This document shows, piece after piece, positions 1-7,654 of a stretch of DNA of 64,000 nucleotides; the stretch's first letter is position 1; the number at the start of each line of letters is the position of its first letter. The notes under the pieces were generated by a model. The model did no database searches. It worked only from the letters and a program-made list of their open reading frames with translations, and had not been told where the DNA came from. This DNA comes from Peribacillus sp044761985 (lineage in GTDB: Bacteria; Bacillota; Bacilli; Bacillales; DSM-1321), in assembly GCF_044761985.1 (NCBI RefSeq), contig NZ_JBIWDK010000004.1:62001-126000 (forward strand). Direction: 5' to 3'. The position numbers and the translations under genes are program-made.

Positions 1-1
1 C

Positions 2-226
2 ATATGGTTTCCTTTAGCTTATTTTCTTTTTCTCCTTTACCTGATACAAAAAGGAAGCTTGACCAGTATCGTGATCATATGTGCATTGATATTCAGGTAC
101 TATATCGATTCCTTTGAATTCCTGCCGAAGTCACTGACCTTCATCATCGGAGGCCTCCTGCTCCTTGTGTTTGGCTTCTTCTTTGAAAAACAACGCCAAA
201 AAGGAGGGGAATCCATTGAATCGTAA
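2..226 (+). CDS. DUF2157-like membrane protein, C-terminal part (cut by window edge)
   Basis: An open frame enters from the window edge and stops with TAA at 224-226. It encodes about 74 residues with two hydrophobic helices and a short basic tail ending in GGESIES. It ends by overlapping the start of the downstream GDYXXLXY gene by about 11 bp. DUF2157 membrane proteins are commonly paired with GDYXXLXY proteins in bacteria, and this pairing is the main basis for the call. No start is visible because the gene begins outside the window. Function is unknown; it is probably a multi-pass membrane protein. Sure of coding; moderate on family. Confidence 0.6.
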   Translation: MWFPLAYFLFLLYLIQKGSLTSIVIICALIFRYYIDSFEFLPKSLTFIIGGLLLLVFGFFFEKQRQKGGESIES

Positions 227-755
227 TAAATTTTTGCGCCCGCTCATCGTATTCGCCATTCCTGTTTTGATTCTTATAGCCCTGGCCGTTCCACCCGTCT
301 GGACAACTTTGTTTGGTGAAGAAATCAAAATCCGAACGGCTCCGATCGATCCGACGGACTTATTCAGGGGAAGCTATGTAGCATTAGGATATGAGATAGA
401 ATCCGTCACGCTCGACCAACTTGATGAGACGGTGAAAACTGATTTCCACAGTAAGAATGTCGGAGATTACAAAAGTGTATATGTTTCATTAAAACAAGAC
501 AGTAATGGGCATTACGGCGTCCACCATGTATCGAAGGAAAAACCGGATGAAGACATGTATCTCAAAGGAAAATTACAAATCCCCTATGATTTACAAAGGG
601 CCTCGTCCATTCACATTAAATATGGCTTAGATAATTATTACGCTCCTAAAGACAAGGCATCGGAACTGGAAATGTCCGCTGCTACAAAAACGGCCATGGC
701 CGTGGTGAAAGTGAAGAACGGAAATGCGGTATTGCAGGAAATCATCGTACCGTGA
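216..755 (+). CDS. GDYXXLXY family protein
   Basis: A 179-residue protein with one N-terminal membrane anchor (about residues 8-28) and an extracytoplasmic domain. The family signature is present as GSYVALGY, preceded by DPTDLFR. I chose the TTG at 216 because AAGGAGG lies just upstream; the open frame itself extends further 5'. The start overlaps the DUF2157 gene end, so the two are translationally coupled. Family function is unknown; it usually travels with DUF2157, and a cell-envelope role is inference. A terminator follows directly, ending the operon. Confidence 0.8.
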   Translation: MNRNKFLRPLIVFAIPVLILIALAVPPVWTTLFGEEIKIRTAPIDPTDLFRGSYVALGYEIESVTLDQLDETVKTDFHSKNVGDYKSVYVSLKQDSNGHYGVHHVSKEKPDEDMYLKGKLQIPYDLQRASSIHIKYGLDNYYAPKDKASELEMSAATKTAMAVVKVKNGNAVLQEIIVP

Positions 756-766
756 TTACACATGCG

Positions 767-812
767 AAAAGCATAGGAGGCATCGAATGAGATGCTTCCT
801 ATGCTTTTTTTT
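767..812 (+). terminator. Rho-independent terminator after the GDYXXLXY gene
   Basis: Inverted repeat aaaagcataggaggcatc / gatgcttcctatgctttt with a 6-nt loop and one G-U pair, followed by a T run. It could also end the convergent NlpC/P60 gene because an A run precedes the stem. Confidence 0.85.
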
Positions 813-824
813 GGCAACATTATT

Positions 825-1307
825 TTATTTGATGAGCCTTTTAGCCCCGATATAGCGATCCTTCCAATACTTGTCGCTCATCTTCACGACCTTCACGCCT
901 TTTGTGGTCGTTCCGACAAATGTACCGTTCCCATTATAAATGCCGACGAAGGAAACCTTGCCTTTCTTGCTACCGGTCGCATAAAACACCAAATCACCTG
1001 TTTTTAAGTTTTTCTGTTTTACAGCCTTTCCTTTCTTATACTGTTCCGCACTGGTTCTTGGAATTTTCATGTCTGTCGCCGCTTGTTTATAAACATATTG
1101 AGTGAGTCCACTTGCATCGAATCCTTTTGGTGTCGTTCCGCCATATTTATAAGGGCTTCCCACTTGTTTTGCTGCTACTGCAGCCACTTCGTCTCCATAA
1201 TTAATGGACGCCGAAGCATTGGCCGGACTGAAAACGAAAGCTACCAACAATGCGGCAAGTGCAAGTACGGCCACAAGCCATTTTGAAACAGGTAATCTAA
1301 GACTCAT
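825..1307 (-). CDS. NlpC/P60-fold secreted protein lacking the catalytic residues
   Basis: 160 residues: signal peptide (about 1-33, ending ANASA) and one NlpC/P60 domain (about 38-160). The family is a cysteine peptidase that cuts peptide cross-links in peptidoglycan, using a Cys in the DCSG motif, a His in SHVGIY and a third polar residue, often His, in FIH. Here these are DASG (Ala65, codon GCA), SFVGIY (Phe120) and FVG (Gly132). The rest of the fold motifs (SPYKYGG, GDLVFY, the RYIGAKR end) are intact, so this is a conserved-looking pseudoenzyme and not a decayed gene. It probably binds cell-wall peptide without cutting it, or acts as a decoy or inhibitor; that part is inference. Monocistronic. 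Confidence 0.85.
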   Translation of the reverse strand: MSLRLPVSKWLVAVLALAALLVAFVFSPANASASINYGDEVAAVAAKQVGSPYKYGGTTPKGFDASGLTQYVYKQAATDMKIPRTSAEQYKKGKAVKQKNLKTGDLVFYATGSKKGKVSFVGIYNGNGTFVGTTTKGVKVVKMSDKYWKDRYIGAKRLIK

Positions 1308-1477
1308 CTTTTTTCTCCCCCAATCTGTAAATGAAACACAATTTTAAATATATGAAGTACATTCGCTTTCATTCCTTGATTCACCTTTTTTTCAAAAAAA
1401 AGCTTTGTATTGAGGATGAACTCTACAATCCAGACAAAAACTTAGAAACTTCTTAGATCAAATATAAAAAACGACGC

Positions 1478-1505
1478 TGTTAAATTATGTTAAATTAAGT
1501 ATAAT
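1478..1505 (+). promoter_or_regulatory. Putative promoter with a perfect 10-bp tandem repeat
   Basis: TGTTAAATTA occurs twice in tandem (1478-1497), followed 2 bp later by a consensus TATAAT at 1500-1505, about 50 bp ahead of the next start codon. The repeat covers the -35 region, so it may be a regulator site. No clear -35 hexamer is seen. Confidence 0.45.
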
Positions 1506-1554
1506 CATGTATGAACCATTGTAAGTAATTTCAATAATAGACTGGGGGTTTTTT

Positions 1555-1992
1555 ATGAGGAATAAAAAGAAAATAATCATCATGACATTATTTTCAGCTT
1601 TGCTGTTCTGCATGGTCATCGTTTTGAGTTCTCTTTCACCACTAGCGGATACAGGTAAAAATGCGAATCAATTTAATTCTATCGGGATGTGGCTTTCCAT
1701 TGCGATGATGCTGGTACTGTATTTCGTCCCATTGCTCCTGTATGTTATCGGCTTGGAGTGGATGAAATATGTAATGGCCGTATTCTGCTCATTATCCTTA
1801 CTGTCTTTGTTACCCATGATCGGCATAGTCGTATTTCTTGGTGTAATGGAAGGCTTCACTTCATCACTCATCGGCGTGGTCATCGTCAGTGGGATGAATG
1901 TACTCATCAATACAATCTGGTTCTTCACGGCATTCTCTAAAGGAAGCAAGACTTCCATTGGAGGAAGTTTGAAAAATCCTATTCAAAATTAA
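1555..1992 (+). CDS. Small four-helix membrane protein, unknown function
   Basis: 145 residues with four hydrophobic segments (about 8-28, 47-67, 71-95, 98-125), a basic N-terminus (MRNKKKI) and a polar C-terminal tail. The layout resembles small Bacillus DUF5391-type membrane proteins, but I cannot confirm the family. ATG 1555 is preceded by a G-rich stretch (ctggggg). It has its own promoter-like region and is followed by a hairpin shared with the convergent holin gene. No functional residues are recognised. Confidence 0.6.
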   Translation: MRNKKKIIIMTLFSALLFCMVIVLSSLSPLADTGKNANQFNSIGMWLSIAMMLVLYFVPLLLYVIGLEWMKYVMAVFCSLSLLSLLPMIGIVVFLGVMEGFTSSLIGVVIVSGMNVLINTIWFFTAFSKGSKTSIGGSLKNPIQN

Positions 1993-2044
1993 AAAAAGAA
2001 ACCAGATATCACCGTTCCATAGATAGGTGGTGATATCTGGTTTC
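1991..2044. terminator. Bidirectional terminator hairpin
   Basis: 16-bp perfect stem gaaaccagatatcacc / ggtgatatctggtttc with a 15-nt loop lies between convergent genes. The A run on its left gives a good U run for the minus-strand holin gene; the plus-strand side is weaker. Confidence 0.8.
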
Positions 2045-2076
2045 TCCGCTTTCTTTGATTCAAGAAGGATGATCTA

Positions 2077-2349
2077 CTATTTAGGTTTCTCGTATTTCTT
2101 AGCCTCATCACTGTCGCTCATGCCTTGTGTCGTATGGTCAATTACGCCGCCGATTCCAAAAAACGTAAGCGCAATGAAATTAATGATCCCCATAGCCCCG
2201 TTCAATGCATCATCGGTGATGGTAAAGCCAATCGGGTGTATAAAGTTATTGATAAACGCAGCAACCATCTGCGTTACCATCAAAACACCTGGCAAAAATA
2301 CAGTAAAAATAAACGTAGGATTTTTAAAACGAACTTTCCAGTTAATCAA
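2077..2349 (-). CDS. Phage holin, phi LC3 type
   Basis: 90 residues beginning MINWKVRFKNPTF, with two membrane segments (about 13-33 and 50-68) and a family-typical tail (HTTQGMSDSDEAKKYEKPK). Members of this family form membrane lesions that let phage endolysins reach the wall. No lysin, tail or other phage gene lies nearby, so it is a prophage relic or a domesticated gene, as in many Bacilli that keep orphan holins. The preceding 180 bp hold no other gene. Family call firm; role uncertain. Confidence 0.8.
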   Translation of the reverse strand: MINWKVRFKNPTFIFTVFLPGVLMVTQMVAAFINNFIHPIGFTITDDALNGAMGIINFIALTFFGIGGVIDHTTQGMSDSDEAKKYEKPK

Positions 2350-2533
2350 TTTTCTCTATCCCCTATTATCAGTGCCGTCCACACTACAATGGTACGAACT
2401 TGCTATATCATATGCTGCTTGTCCTTTTAGCGTTCGAGAAATTCATGCCCCCCTAGAAAATCCCTTAGACCAAAAAAAGGAGATCCATCCAAAGACAGAA
2501 CTCCCTTTTAAATCCTTATAGCATCACCACACC

Positions 2534-3385
2534 TCACTTTAACAAATAGGTGACGGCTTCCTCTAGTTCAACAAATTCATCCGTATGCCACTGCATGTTT
2601 TCCTTTTGAAAATACGCTTCTGTTTCGAGTGGCAAATTAGACGTAATCATCCGCAATCCCTTTCTTTCTATTTCCCCTGGAATGGAGAATGCCGGCAGAT
2701 CCTCTGTTAACCAATACCGTTTATATTGCTGTCCCAACTGATCCTTTTCGAAATGACCGATGAGCTGGCCGTGATTCATGAAAATCAGGTAATCAGCAAG
2801 TTTGCGGATGTCTTCCATTTGATGGGTCGAAAAGAAGATGGTTTTCCCTTCCCTCTCCATCCACTTAATCAAAAAATTCATGTATCGCTGTTTTGAGATG
2901 ATGTCCATAGAAGCCGTTGGCTCATCCAGGATCAATAGTTCGGCATTTCTTGCTAAAGTCAGCGCAGCTATTAGCTTTTGTTGATTTCCCTGAGACAACT
3001 TTCCATACTTCTTATTCAGGGGGACCTCGAAGGTTGTGATCACCTCGTCAAACAATACCTTATCCCAAGTGGGATACCATCTAGAAGATAACCGCAGTAA
3101 TTCATGCCCCGTAAACGAATCGCAGCCAATCAAAGCTTGCGGCTGATAAGCGACTTTTTGTTTCCAGGCTTCATCTTCCTGCTTCGTATTCTTCCCAAAA
3201 ATGATAATATCACCAGCATCTTGTCGCGCCAATTGCATGACCATCTTCAGCAGTGTACTCTTCCCGGCGCCATTATTCCCAATCAAGGCTGTCACGGTAC
3301 CTGGCTCTAGCGTCAGATCAATCGGTCCCAACGAAAAGTCCTCGATTTTCTTTTTGACAGAATGAATCTCAAGCGACGTTGTCAT
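2534..3385 (-). CDS. ABC transporter ATP-binding protein (YtrB/BcrA-like)
   Basis: 283 residues. Walker A GNNGAGKS (36-43), signature LSQGNQQK (from about 130; the usual LSGG is LSQG), Walker B LLILDEP (150-156) and switch His188 in STHQ. It is the third gene of a minus-strand unit: permease, GntR regulator, ATPase, and its start overlaps the regulator stop by 4 bp. The family powers export or sensing of cell-wall antibiotics or lipids; the substrate here is unknown. The C-terminal ~70 residues are a typical accessory domain. Confidence 0.85.
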   Translation of the reverse strand: MTTSLEIHSVKKKIEDFSLGPIDLTLEPGTVTALIGNNGAGKSTLLKMVMQLARQDAGDIIIFGKNTKQEDEAWKQKVAYQPQALIGCDSFTGHELLRLSSRWYPTWDKVLFDEVITTFEVPLNKKYGKLSQGNQQKLIAALTLARNAELLILDEPTASMDIISKQRYMNFLIKWMEREGKTIFFSTHQMEDIRKLADYLIFMNHGQLIGHFEKDQLGQQYKRYWLTEDLPAFSIPGEIERKGLRMITSNLPLETEAYFQKENMQWHTDEFVELEEAVTYLLK

Positions 3386-3789
3386 GGTTTCCCCTCTCCT
3401 TTTTCCGTTTTGAGCTCTTCTATTAAACCCGTAAAAATCTCCTCAATTTCCTTGAATGAATAGTTTTGTTGAAGTGCAGCTTCAATGCTATTTTTCATGG
3501 CTTCCTGGACTGATTTTATTTTCACACTGCGGAGTAGGCTTTCCTCAACGTCTGCCACGAACGTCCCTTTTCCCTGGATTGTTGTGATAAAGCCTTCCGT
3601 TTCTAAATCTTGATAAGCTCTACGGGTCGTGATGGCACTGACTTCCAGATCTTTAGAAAGCATCCTGATCGATGGCAAAGGTGAACCCGAAGACAGCTGT
3701 CCGCTTGCTATCAAAGCTTGGATTTGAGCCGTTATCTGATGATAAATGGGGATTCTTGATTCTTTTGATAAACGAACCGGCAGCTCCAC
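3382..3789 (-). CDS. GntR-family repressor, YtrA subfamily
   Basis: 135 residues: an N-terminal winged helix (about 10-78; ISGQ-type basic GntR core with SGSPLPSIRMLSKDLEVS) and a short helical tail for dimerisation, the YtrA architecture without a large ligand domain. It sits between the permease and the ATPase gene and overlaps the ATPase start (ATGA). In Bacillus, YtrA represses its own ABC operon and responds to cell-envelope stress. The operator-like repeat at 4558-4579 fits it. Confidence 0.85.
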   Translation of the reverse strand: MELPVRLSKESRIPIYHQITAQIQALIASGQLSSGSPLPSIRMLSKDLEVSAITTRRAYQDLETEGFITTIQGKGTFVADVEESLLRSVKIKSVQEAMKNSIEAALQQNYSFKEIEEIFTGLIEELKTEKGEGKP

Positions 3790-3813
3790 TTTACTTCTCC
3801 TCCCTATATATCA

Positions 3814-4533
3814 TTATTTTAGATAATCAATTTGGAACATTTTCTTTTTCATATATCGCTTCCAGAAGTAATAGCCCCCGACCGTTACGACTGCCGAAAT
3901 GAGAATCGACCCGATCGCGAAGTTCTTAGCGGCTTCCATCGCCCAACCGACAACTCCCCTATCTGTTTTCAAGGATAACCACACGAGCACGGACGTCACT
4001 CCACCATAAAAGACTACACTATATATACCTAACTTAATCGGGGTGATTCGTTCCCCTACATCACTTGCTGCAAAAACGAAAGAGGACGAAACACCAAAAG
4101 CCAGCCAGATAATCGAGAAGGCAACATACTCCAAAACAACCATGGATTCTAGAAGTCTTGGAGTAAATAATAACAAGAACAAAACCTGGAAAGGCAGACT
4201 AGGGAACAGCATGTGAACAAACCGGCTTTTAATCAATACTTCCTTTTCGATAGGAAACATATTTAACATCATGAAAAACGGGGACACCCAAACATCTCCC
4301 TCCACCTTTTGAAGCTGCAATTCTTTCGGCCTTACCATGAAGGCCACACAACCAAATGACAATATAAAACCAATGTCGGTCAAAAGTGATGGTGCCTGTG
4401 TCTCCACTTCCAAAACCCATGAATAGGAAGCAGCCAGTACAAACAGTGCAAAGAATAAACATAGCGTGCCGAACCAAGATTTCCTCCATTCGATACTTGC
4501 GAGCCAAAAAGCATCTTTCCATGTATTCATCAT
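3814..4533 (-). CDS. ABC-2-like membrane subunit of the GntR-linked ABC module
   Basis: 239 residues with about six hydrophobic segments (roughly 20-38, 48-65, 100-125, 130-152, 165-187, 205-225). It has no recognisable named motif; assignment rests on topology and on being first in an operon with a YtrA-type regulator and an ABC ATPase. The spacing to the regulator gene is 24 bp. It likely forms the channel with the ATPase of 2534-3385. In B. subtilis ytr operons the regulator comes first; here the permease does. Confidence 0.65.
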   Translation of the reverse strand: MMNTWKDAFWLASIEWRKSWFGTLCLFFALFVLAASYSWVLEVETQAPSLLTDIGFILSFGCVAFMVRPKELQLQKVEGDVWVSPFFMMLNMFPIEKEVLIKSRFVHMLFPSLPFQVLFLLLFTPRLLESMVVLEYVAFSIIWLAFGVSSSFVFAASDVGERITPIKLGIYSVVFYGGVTSVLVWLSLKTDRGVVGWAMEAAKNFAIGSILISAVVTVGGYYFWKRYMKKKMFQIDYLK

Positions 4534-4557
4534 CTAAACTCCTCTCAAATTGTTATG

Positions 4558-4579
4558 GTGTTTATATCTATATACACAC
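4558..4579. promoter_or_regulatory. Operator-like inverted repeat of the YtrA-type regulator
   Basis: GTGTTTATAT-CT-ATATACACAC: two 10-bp arms matching at 9 of 10 positions, 25 bp ahead of the first gene of the operon. GTGT...ACAC ends resemble known YtrA operators (AGTGTA...TACACT type). Confidence 0.6.
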
Positions 4580-4734
4580 TATATGTTAAATACATACAAT
4601 TATCAACCATAAAAGTAATTTATAGGTAAAAAAACTGATAGGCTCATAGAAAAGCTTAATCCCTTAGCACTTGTATATGGGAATTTTTGAAACCTTTCTA
4701 ACAGGGTAGCCGTAAATAAAATAGGAGGTGTACC

Positions 4735-4971
4735 ATGAAAAAGTATGCGATATTCATATTGAGCTTCTTGTTTCTCTTTACCTTGCTACACATTTCAGCA
4801 GGTCTATTATTAACCGCTACATACACTCCCAATCCCACCAACGCACAACTGAGCCTCCCATTAACCCAGGAAGTGACTTTTGGTGACCAGTCACAAATCC
4901 CGACTTTATTGATTGCAACAGTAGCGGCCACTTTAGCTTACCTAGTCCCAACGAAATGGGGAAAGAATTAA
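4735..4971 (+). CDS. Small exported or membrane-anchored protein, unknown
   Basis: 78 residues with an N-terminal hydrophobic segment (about 4-27) that could be a signal peptide or anchor, a polar middle (about 28-58) and a second short hydrophobic stretch (about 59-72). A strong ribosome site (aggaggtgtacc) fixes the ATG. The layout suggests a two-pass membrane peptide with a small outside loop. I do not recognise the family. Monocistronic, between the ABC unit and a convergent aminotransferase gene. Confidence 0.6.
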   Translation: MKKYAIFILSFLFLFTLLHISAGLLLTATYTPNPTNAQLSLPLTQEVTFGDQSQIPTLLIATVAATLAYLVPTKWGKN

Positions 4972-4974
4972 ATA

Positions 4975-5008
4975 ACAAGAAAAGACCGTTCAACTATATG
5001 AACGGTCT
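4975..5008 (-). terminator. Terminator of the aminotransferase gene
   Basis: Perfect 10-bp stem agaccgttca / tgaacggtct, 6-nt loop. On the minus strand it is followed by a U-rich tract; it may also stop the convergent small-protein gene. Confidence 0.75.
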
Positions 5009-5059
5009 GGAAATACCTAATCCGAAATAACAAATGACATTAGGCTTAGGATCTTCCAT

Positions 5060-6247
5060 CTAATCCTGCGCCACTATTCGATGGTCTATCAAAAACGCCC
5101 CTATCCGTTCGGCCGCTTCTGTCAATCTCTCAACCGGCTGGACAAGGGCCATTCGAACATATCCTTCACCCTGTTTTCCAAAAGCATCTCCTGGGACCAC
5201 GGTTACACCCGCCTTTTCAATCAGTTTATAGGCAAAGTCGCGTGACTTCCATCCAGCCGGAATGCGGGCCCAAATGAACATTGTCGCAGCAGTTTTCGGC
5301 ACGTGCCAACCGGATTTTGCGAGACCCGATATCAAGGCGTCACGACGGGCTTCATATACGTTCACCTGATCGGACAACAAGGAAAGGTTGGAGGTAAGTG
5401 CCATTTCGGCCGCCTTTTGAATCGGGTAAAAGACCCCATAATCGATATGGGACTTCAAAGTCCCTAAGATGTTCAGTACTTCTTGATTTCCGGCTGCATA
5501 CCCAATACGGCAGCCGGCCATATTGAACGTTTTTGAAAGCGAATTGAACTCGATTCCAACCTCCTTTGCACCCGGGATGGATAGGAAGCTGATCTGAGGA
5601 TGATCATCGAAAATCAGTTCTGAATAGGCAAAGTCATGTACGACCAGAATGTCGTTCCTGTTTGCAAAGGAGACGACCTCGGCAAAAAAGGTTTCATCCG
5701 CAAGGGCCGTGACTGGATTTCCTGGATAACTAAGAATCATCAGCTTCGTCTTGGCCAAGATATCTGCCGGAATATCACTCAGCTGGGGCAGAAAATGATT
5801 CTCTTGCGTAAGCGGCATCGGATAGATCACGCCACCTGCAAGATTCACACTTGCTTCATATATCGGATAGCCCGGATCGGGCACCAACACATAATCGCCC
5901 GGGTCAATCATCGCAGTCGCCAAATGGGCAAGTCCATCCTGCGATCCCATCAGCTGCAATACTTCCGTATCCGGCTCAAGATGCACCCCGTAACGCTGTT
6001 CATAAAAAGAACAAACAGCATCATGGAATTCCGGTATTCCCTTCAACGTATACCCGTATGCAGTTGGATCTTTTGCATACTTTACAAGTGTATCTCTTAC
6101 AAAGTCCGGCGGAGGCATATCCGGACTTCCGACACTCAAATCAATAACATCCTTGCCTTCCCTCAACGCCTTTTGTTTACGGTTCGCCAGCTCCGAAAAG
6201 ATTCCCGTTTCGAAATTCCCTACTTTTGCAGATGGAGTAATTTTCAT
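5060..6247 (-). CDS. Class I/II PLP-dependent aminotransferase, LL-DAP-aminotransferase-like
   Basis: 395 residues, full length for fold type I aminotransferases. The PLP lysine is K239 in SLSKTFNMAGCRIGY; D205 and Y208 in HDFAYSE contact the cofactor; SYPGNP (about 173-178) and the C-terminal arginine region (GYVRMAL) complete the active site. Closest in style to the Bacillus enzymes annotated as LL-diaminopimelate or alanine-type aminotransferases; substrate cannot be read from sequence. Single gene with an upstream gap of about 320 bp and its own terminator. Confidence 0.85.
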   Translation of the reverse strand: MKITPSAKVGNFETGIFSELANRKQKALREGKDVIDLSVGSPDMPPPDFVRDTLVKYAKDPTAYGYTLKGIPEFHDAVCSFYEQRYGVHLEPDTEVLQLMGSQDGLAHLATAMIDPGDYVLVPDPGYPIYEASVNLAGGVIYPMPLTQENHFLPQLSDIPADILAKTKLMILSYPGNPVTALADETFFAEVVSFANRNDILVVHDFAYSELIFDDHPQISFLSIPGAKEVGIEFNSLSKTFNMAGCRIGYAAGNQEVLNILGTLKSHIDYGVFYPIQKAAEMALTSNLSLLSDQVNVYEARRDALISGLAKSGWHVPKTAATMFIWARIPAGWKSRDFAYKLIEKAGVTVVPGDAFGKQGEGYVRMALVQPVERLTEAAERIGAFLIDHRIVAQD

Positions 6248-6565
6248 GATAATTCCCCTTCACCTCGTGTTTTTTATCTAGTGCTTTAGTAAATGTCCTG
6301 TTCCTAGCTTGTCAGCTATATAGGTGGAATTTGTTCTTTACGTTATCTAAACAGTTCGTGGTTTCGTTCACGAATCCCTCCAAAACCTTCATTATGAAAG
6401 GATATCTTGAATATTGAACAAACCAACAGGTAGACTCATAGATTCCCCTTAATCATTTACACCATTTACCATTTATTATAAAATGTAATGGGAAATATTA
6501 TCAATATATGAATATATATAGAAATGCAATCGGGACGTACTACATGTTGAAATGAGGATGACACT
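6248..6565. other. Intergenic region between divergent genes
   Basis: 318 bp with the promoters of the aminotransferase gene and the SPFH gene. A short imperfect repeat (CATTTACACCATTTACCATTTATTATAAAATG region, about 6455-6487) ends in a -10-like TATAAA. I see no riboswitch or gene. Confidence 0.5.
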
Positions 6566-7654
6566 ATGGGTTTTAAGGATTTTATAGGTAAACAATTTCT
6601 TGATATTATCGAATGGGAAGACGCCACCAACGATACCTTGGTCTATAAGTTCCCCATGAAAGATAACGAGATTCAAAATGGGGCACAGTTGACCGTACGC
6701 CCAGGCCAAAACGCCGTTTTCGTTGAGGAAGGAAAAGTGGCTGATGTATTTAGCGAAGGAATGTATAAGCTTGAGACGAAGAACCTCCCTATCTTAGCAG
6801 ACATTAAAGGCTGGGCTTTCGGATTCAAATCCCCGTTCAAAACCGATGTGTACTTTGTAAACACCAAAAAATTCATCGATCAGAAATGGGGGACATCCAA
6901 CCCGATTTGGATTAATGATCCAAAGTTTGAACAAGTGGAAGTCAAGGCCTTCGGGACCTTTGGTTTTCGGATTGAAGACCCCAAGATGTTCATTCATACC
7001 GTCAGTTCCACAAACAAGATCTATAAGTTGAATGAACTAAAAGGGCAATTGAAGGAATATGTCTTAAGCGAATTCTCCAATGTCGTTGCCAAACAAGGTG
7101 TGACGATCACCGAGTTATCCCAGAACTATCGAGTGATGAACGATGCGATGAAACAGGAACTGGAAAACGAATTCACGGATATGGGACTTGAAATCGTTTC
7201 CTTTACCGTCACCAACATTTCCTTGCCGGAAGATTTAACGAAGTTCTTGAAAGAAAGAACGCGCATTAACATGATGGGTGGCATGAACAACTACAAAGAT
7301 GTCAGAAAGCTTGATGCCTTAGAGAATGTTTCTGAAAAGGAAGGCTCTGCCGGTGATATGATGCAAGCCGGGATGGGACTTGGTGCCGGCCTCGGTTTTG
7401 GGCAACTCATTTCCCAATCTCTTCAAGGTGGAAACCAGAACAATGAACCATTGCACACGGAGAAAACGGCACCGTCTGAACAAACCGAAAAGTGTCCTGA
7501 GTGTAATCATGACAATCAAAAAGGCGCAAAATTCTGTGGCAATTGCGGAACGAAAGTAGAACGAAAGGCTGTTGCCGCCTTTTGTACGGAGTGTGGCCAT
7601 CCCAATACGCCGAATTCTAAATTCTGTGCAGAATGCGGGAATAAACTAAAATGA
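6566..7654 (+). CDS. SPFH/band-7 protein with two C-terminal zinc ribbons (YdjI-like)
   Basis: 362 residues. An SPFH domain of the 'virion core protein' subgroup spans about 20-240; a glycine- and methionine-rich linker follows (about 265-290); then two zinc ribbons (CPEC...CGNC and CTEC...CAEC, about 312-360). B. subtilis YdjI has this layout and belongs to a membrane-stress complex that works with PspA. Here no pspA-like gene is adjacent; the only partner is the next gene, whose start overlaps this stop (ATGA), so they act together. Likely a membrane-surface scaffold. Confidence 0.85.
   Translation: MGFKDFIGKQFLDIIEWEDATNDTLVYKFPMKDNEIQNGAQLTVRPGQNAVFVEEGKVADVFSEGMYKLETKNLPILADIKGWAFGFKSPFKTDVYFVNTKKFIDQKWGTSNPIWINDPKFEQVEVKAFGTFGFRIEDPKMFIHTVSSTNKIYKLNELKGQLKEYVLSEFSNVVAKQGVTITELSQNYRVMNDAMKQELENEFTDMGLEIVSFTVTNISLPEDLTKFLKERTRINMMGGMNNYKDVRKLDALENVSEKEGSAGDMMQAGMGLGAGLGFGQLISQSLQGGNQNNEPLHTEKTAPSEQTEKCPECNHDNQKGAKFCGNCGTKVERKAVAAFCTECGHPNTPNSKFCAECGNKLK

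Noticed and set aside
2027..2521. 164-codon frame opposite the holin gene
   Set aside because: Antisense shadow of the holin gene and its flank.
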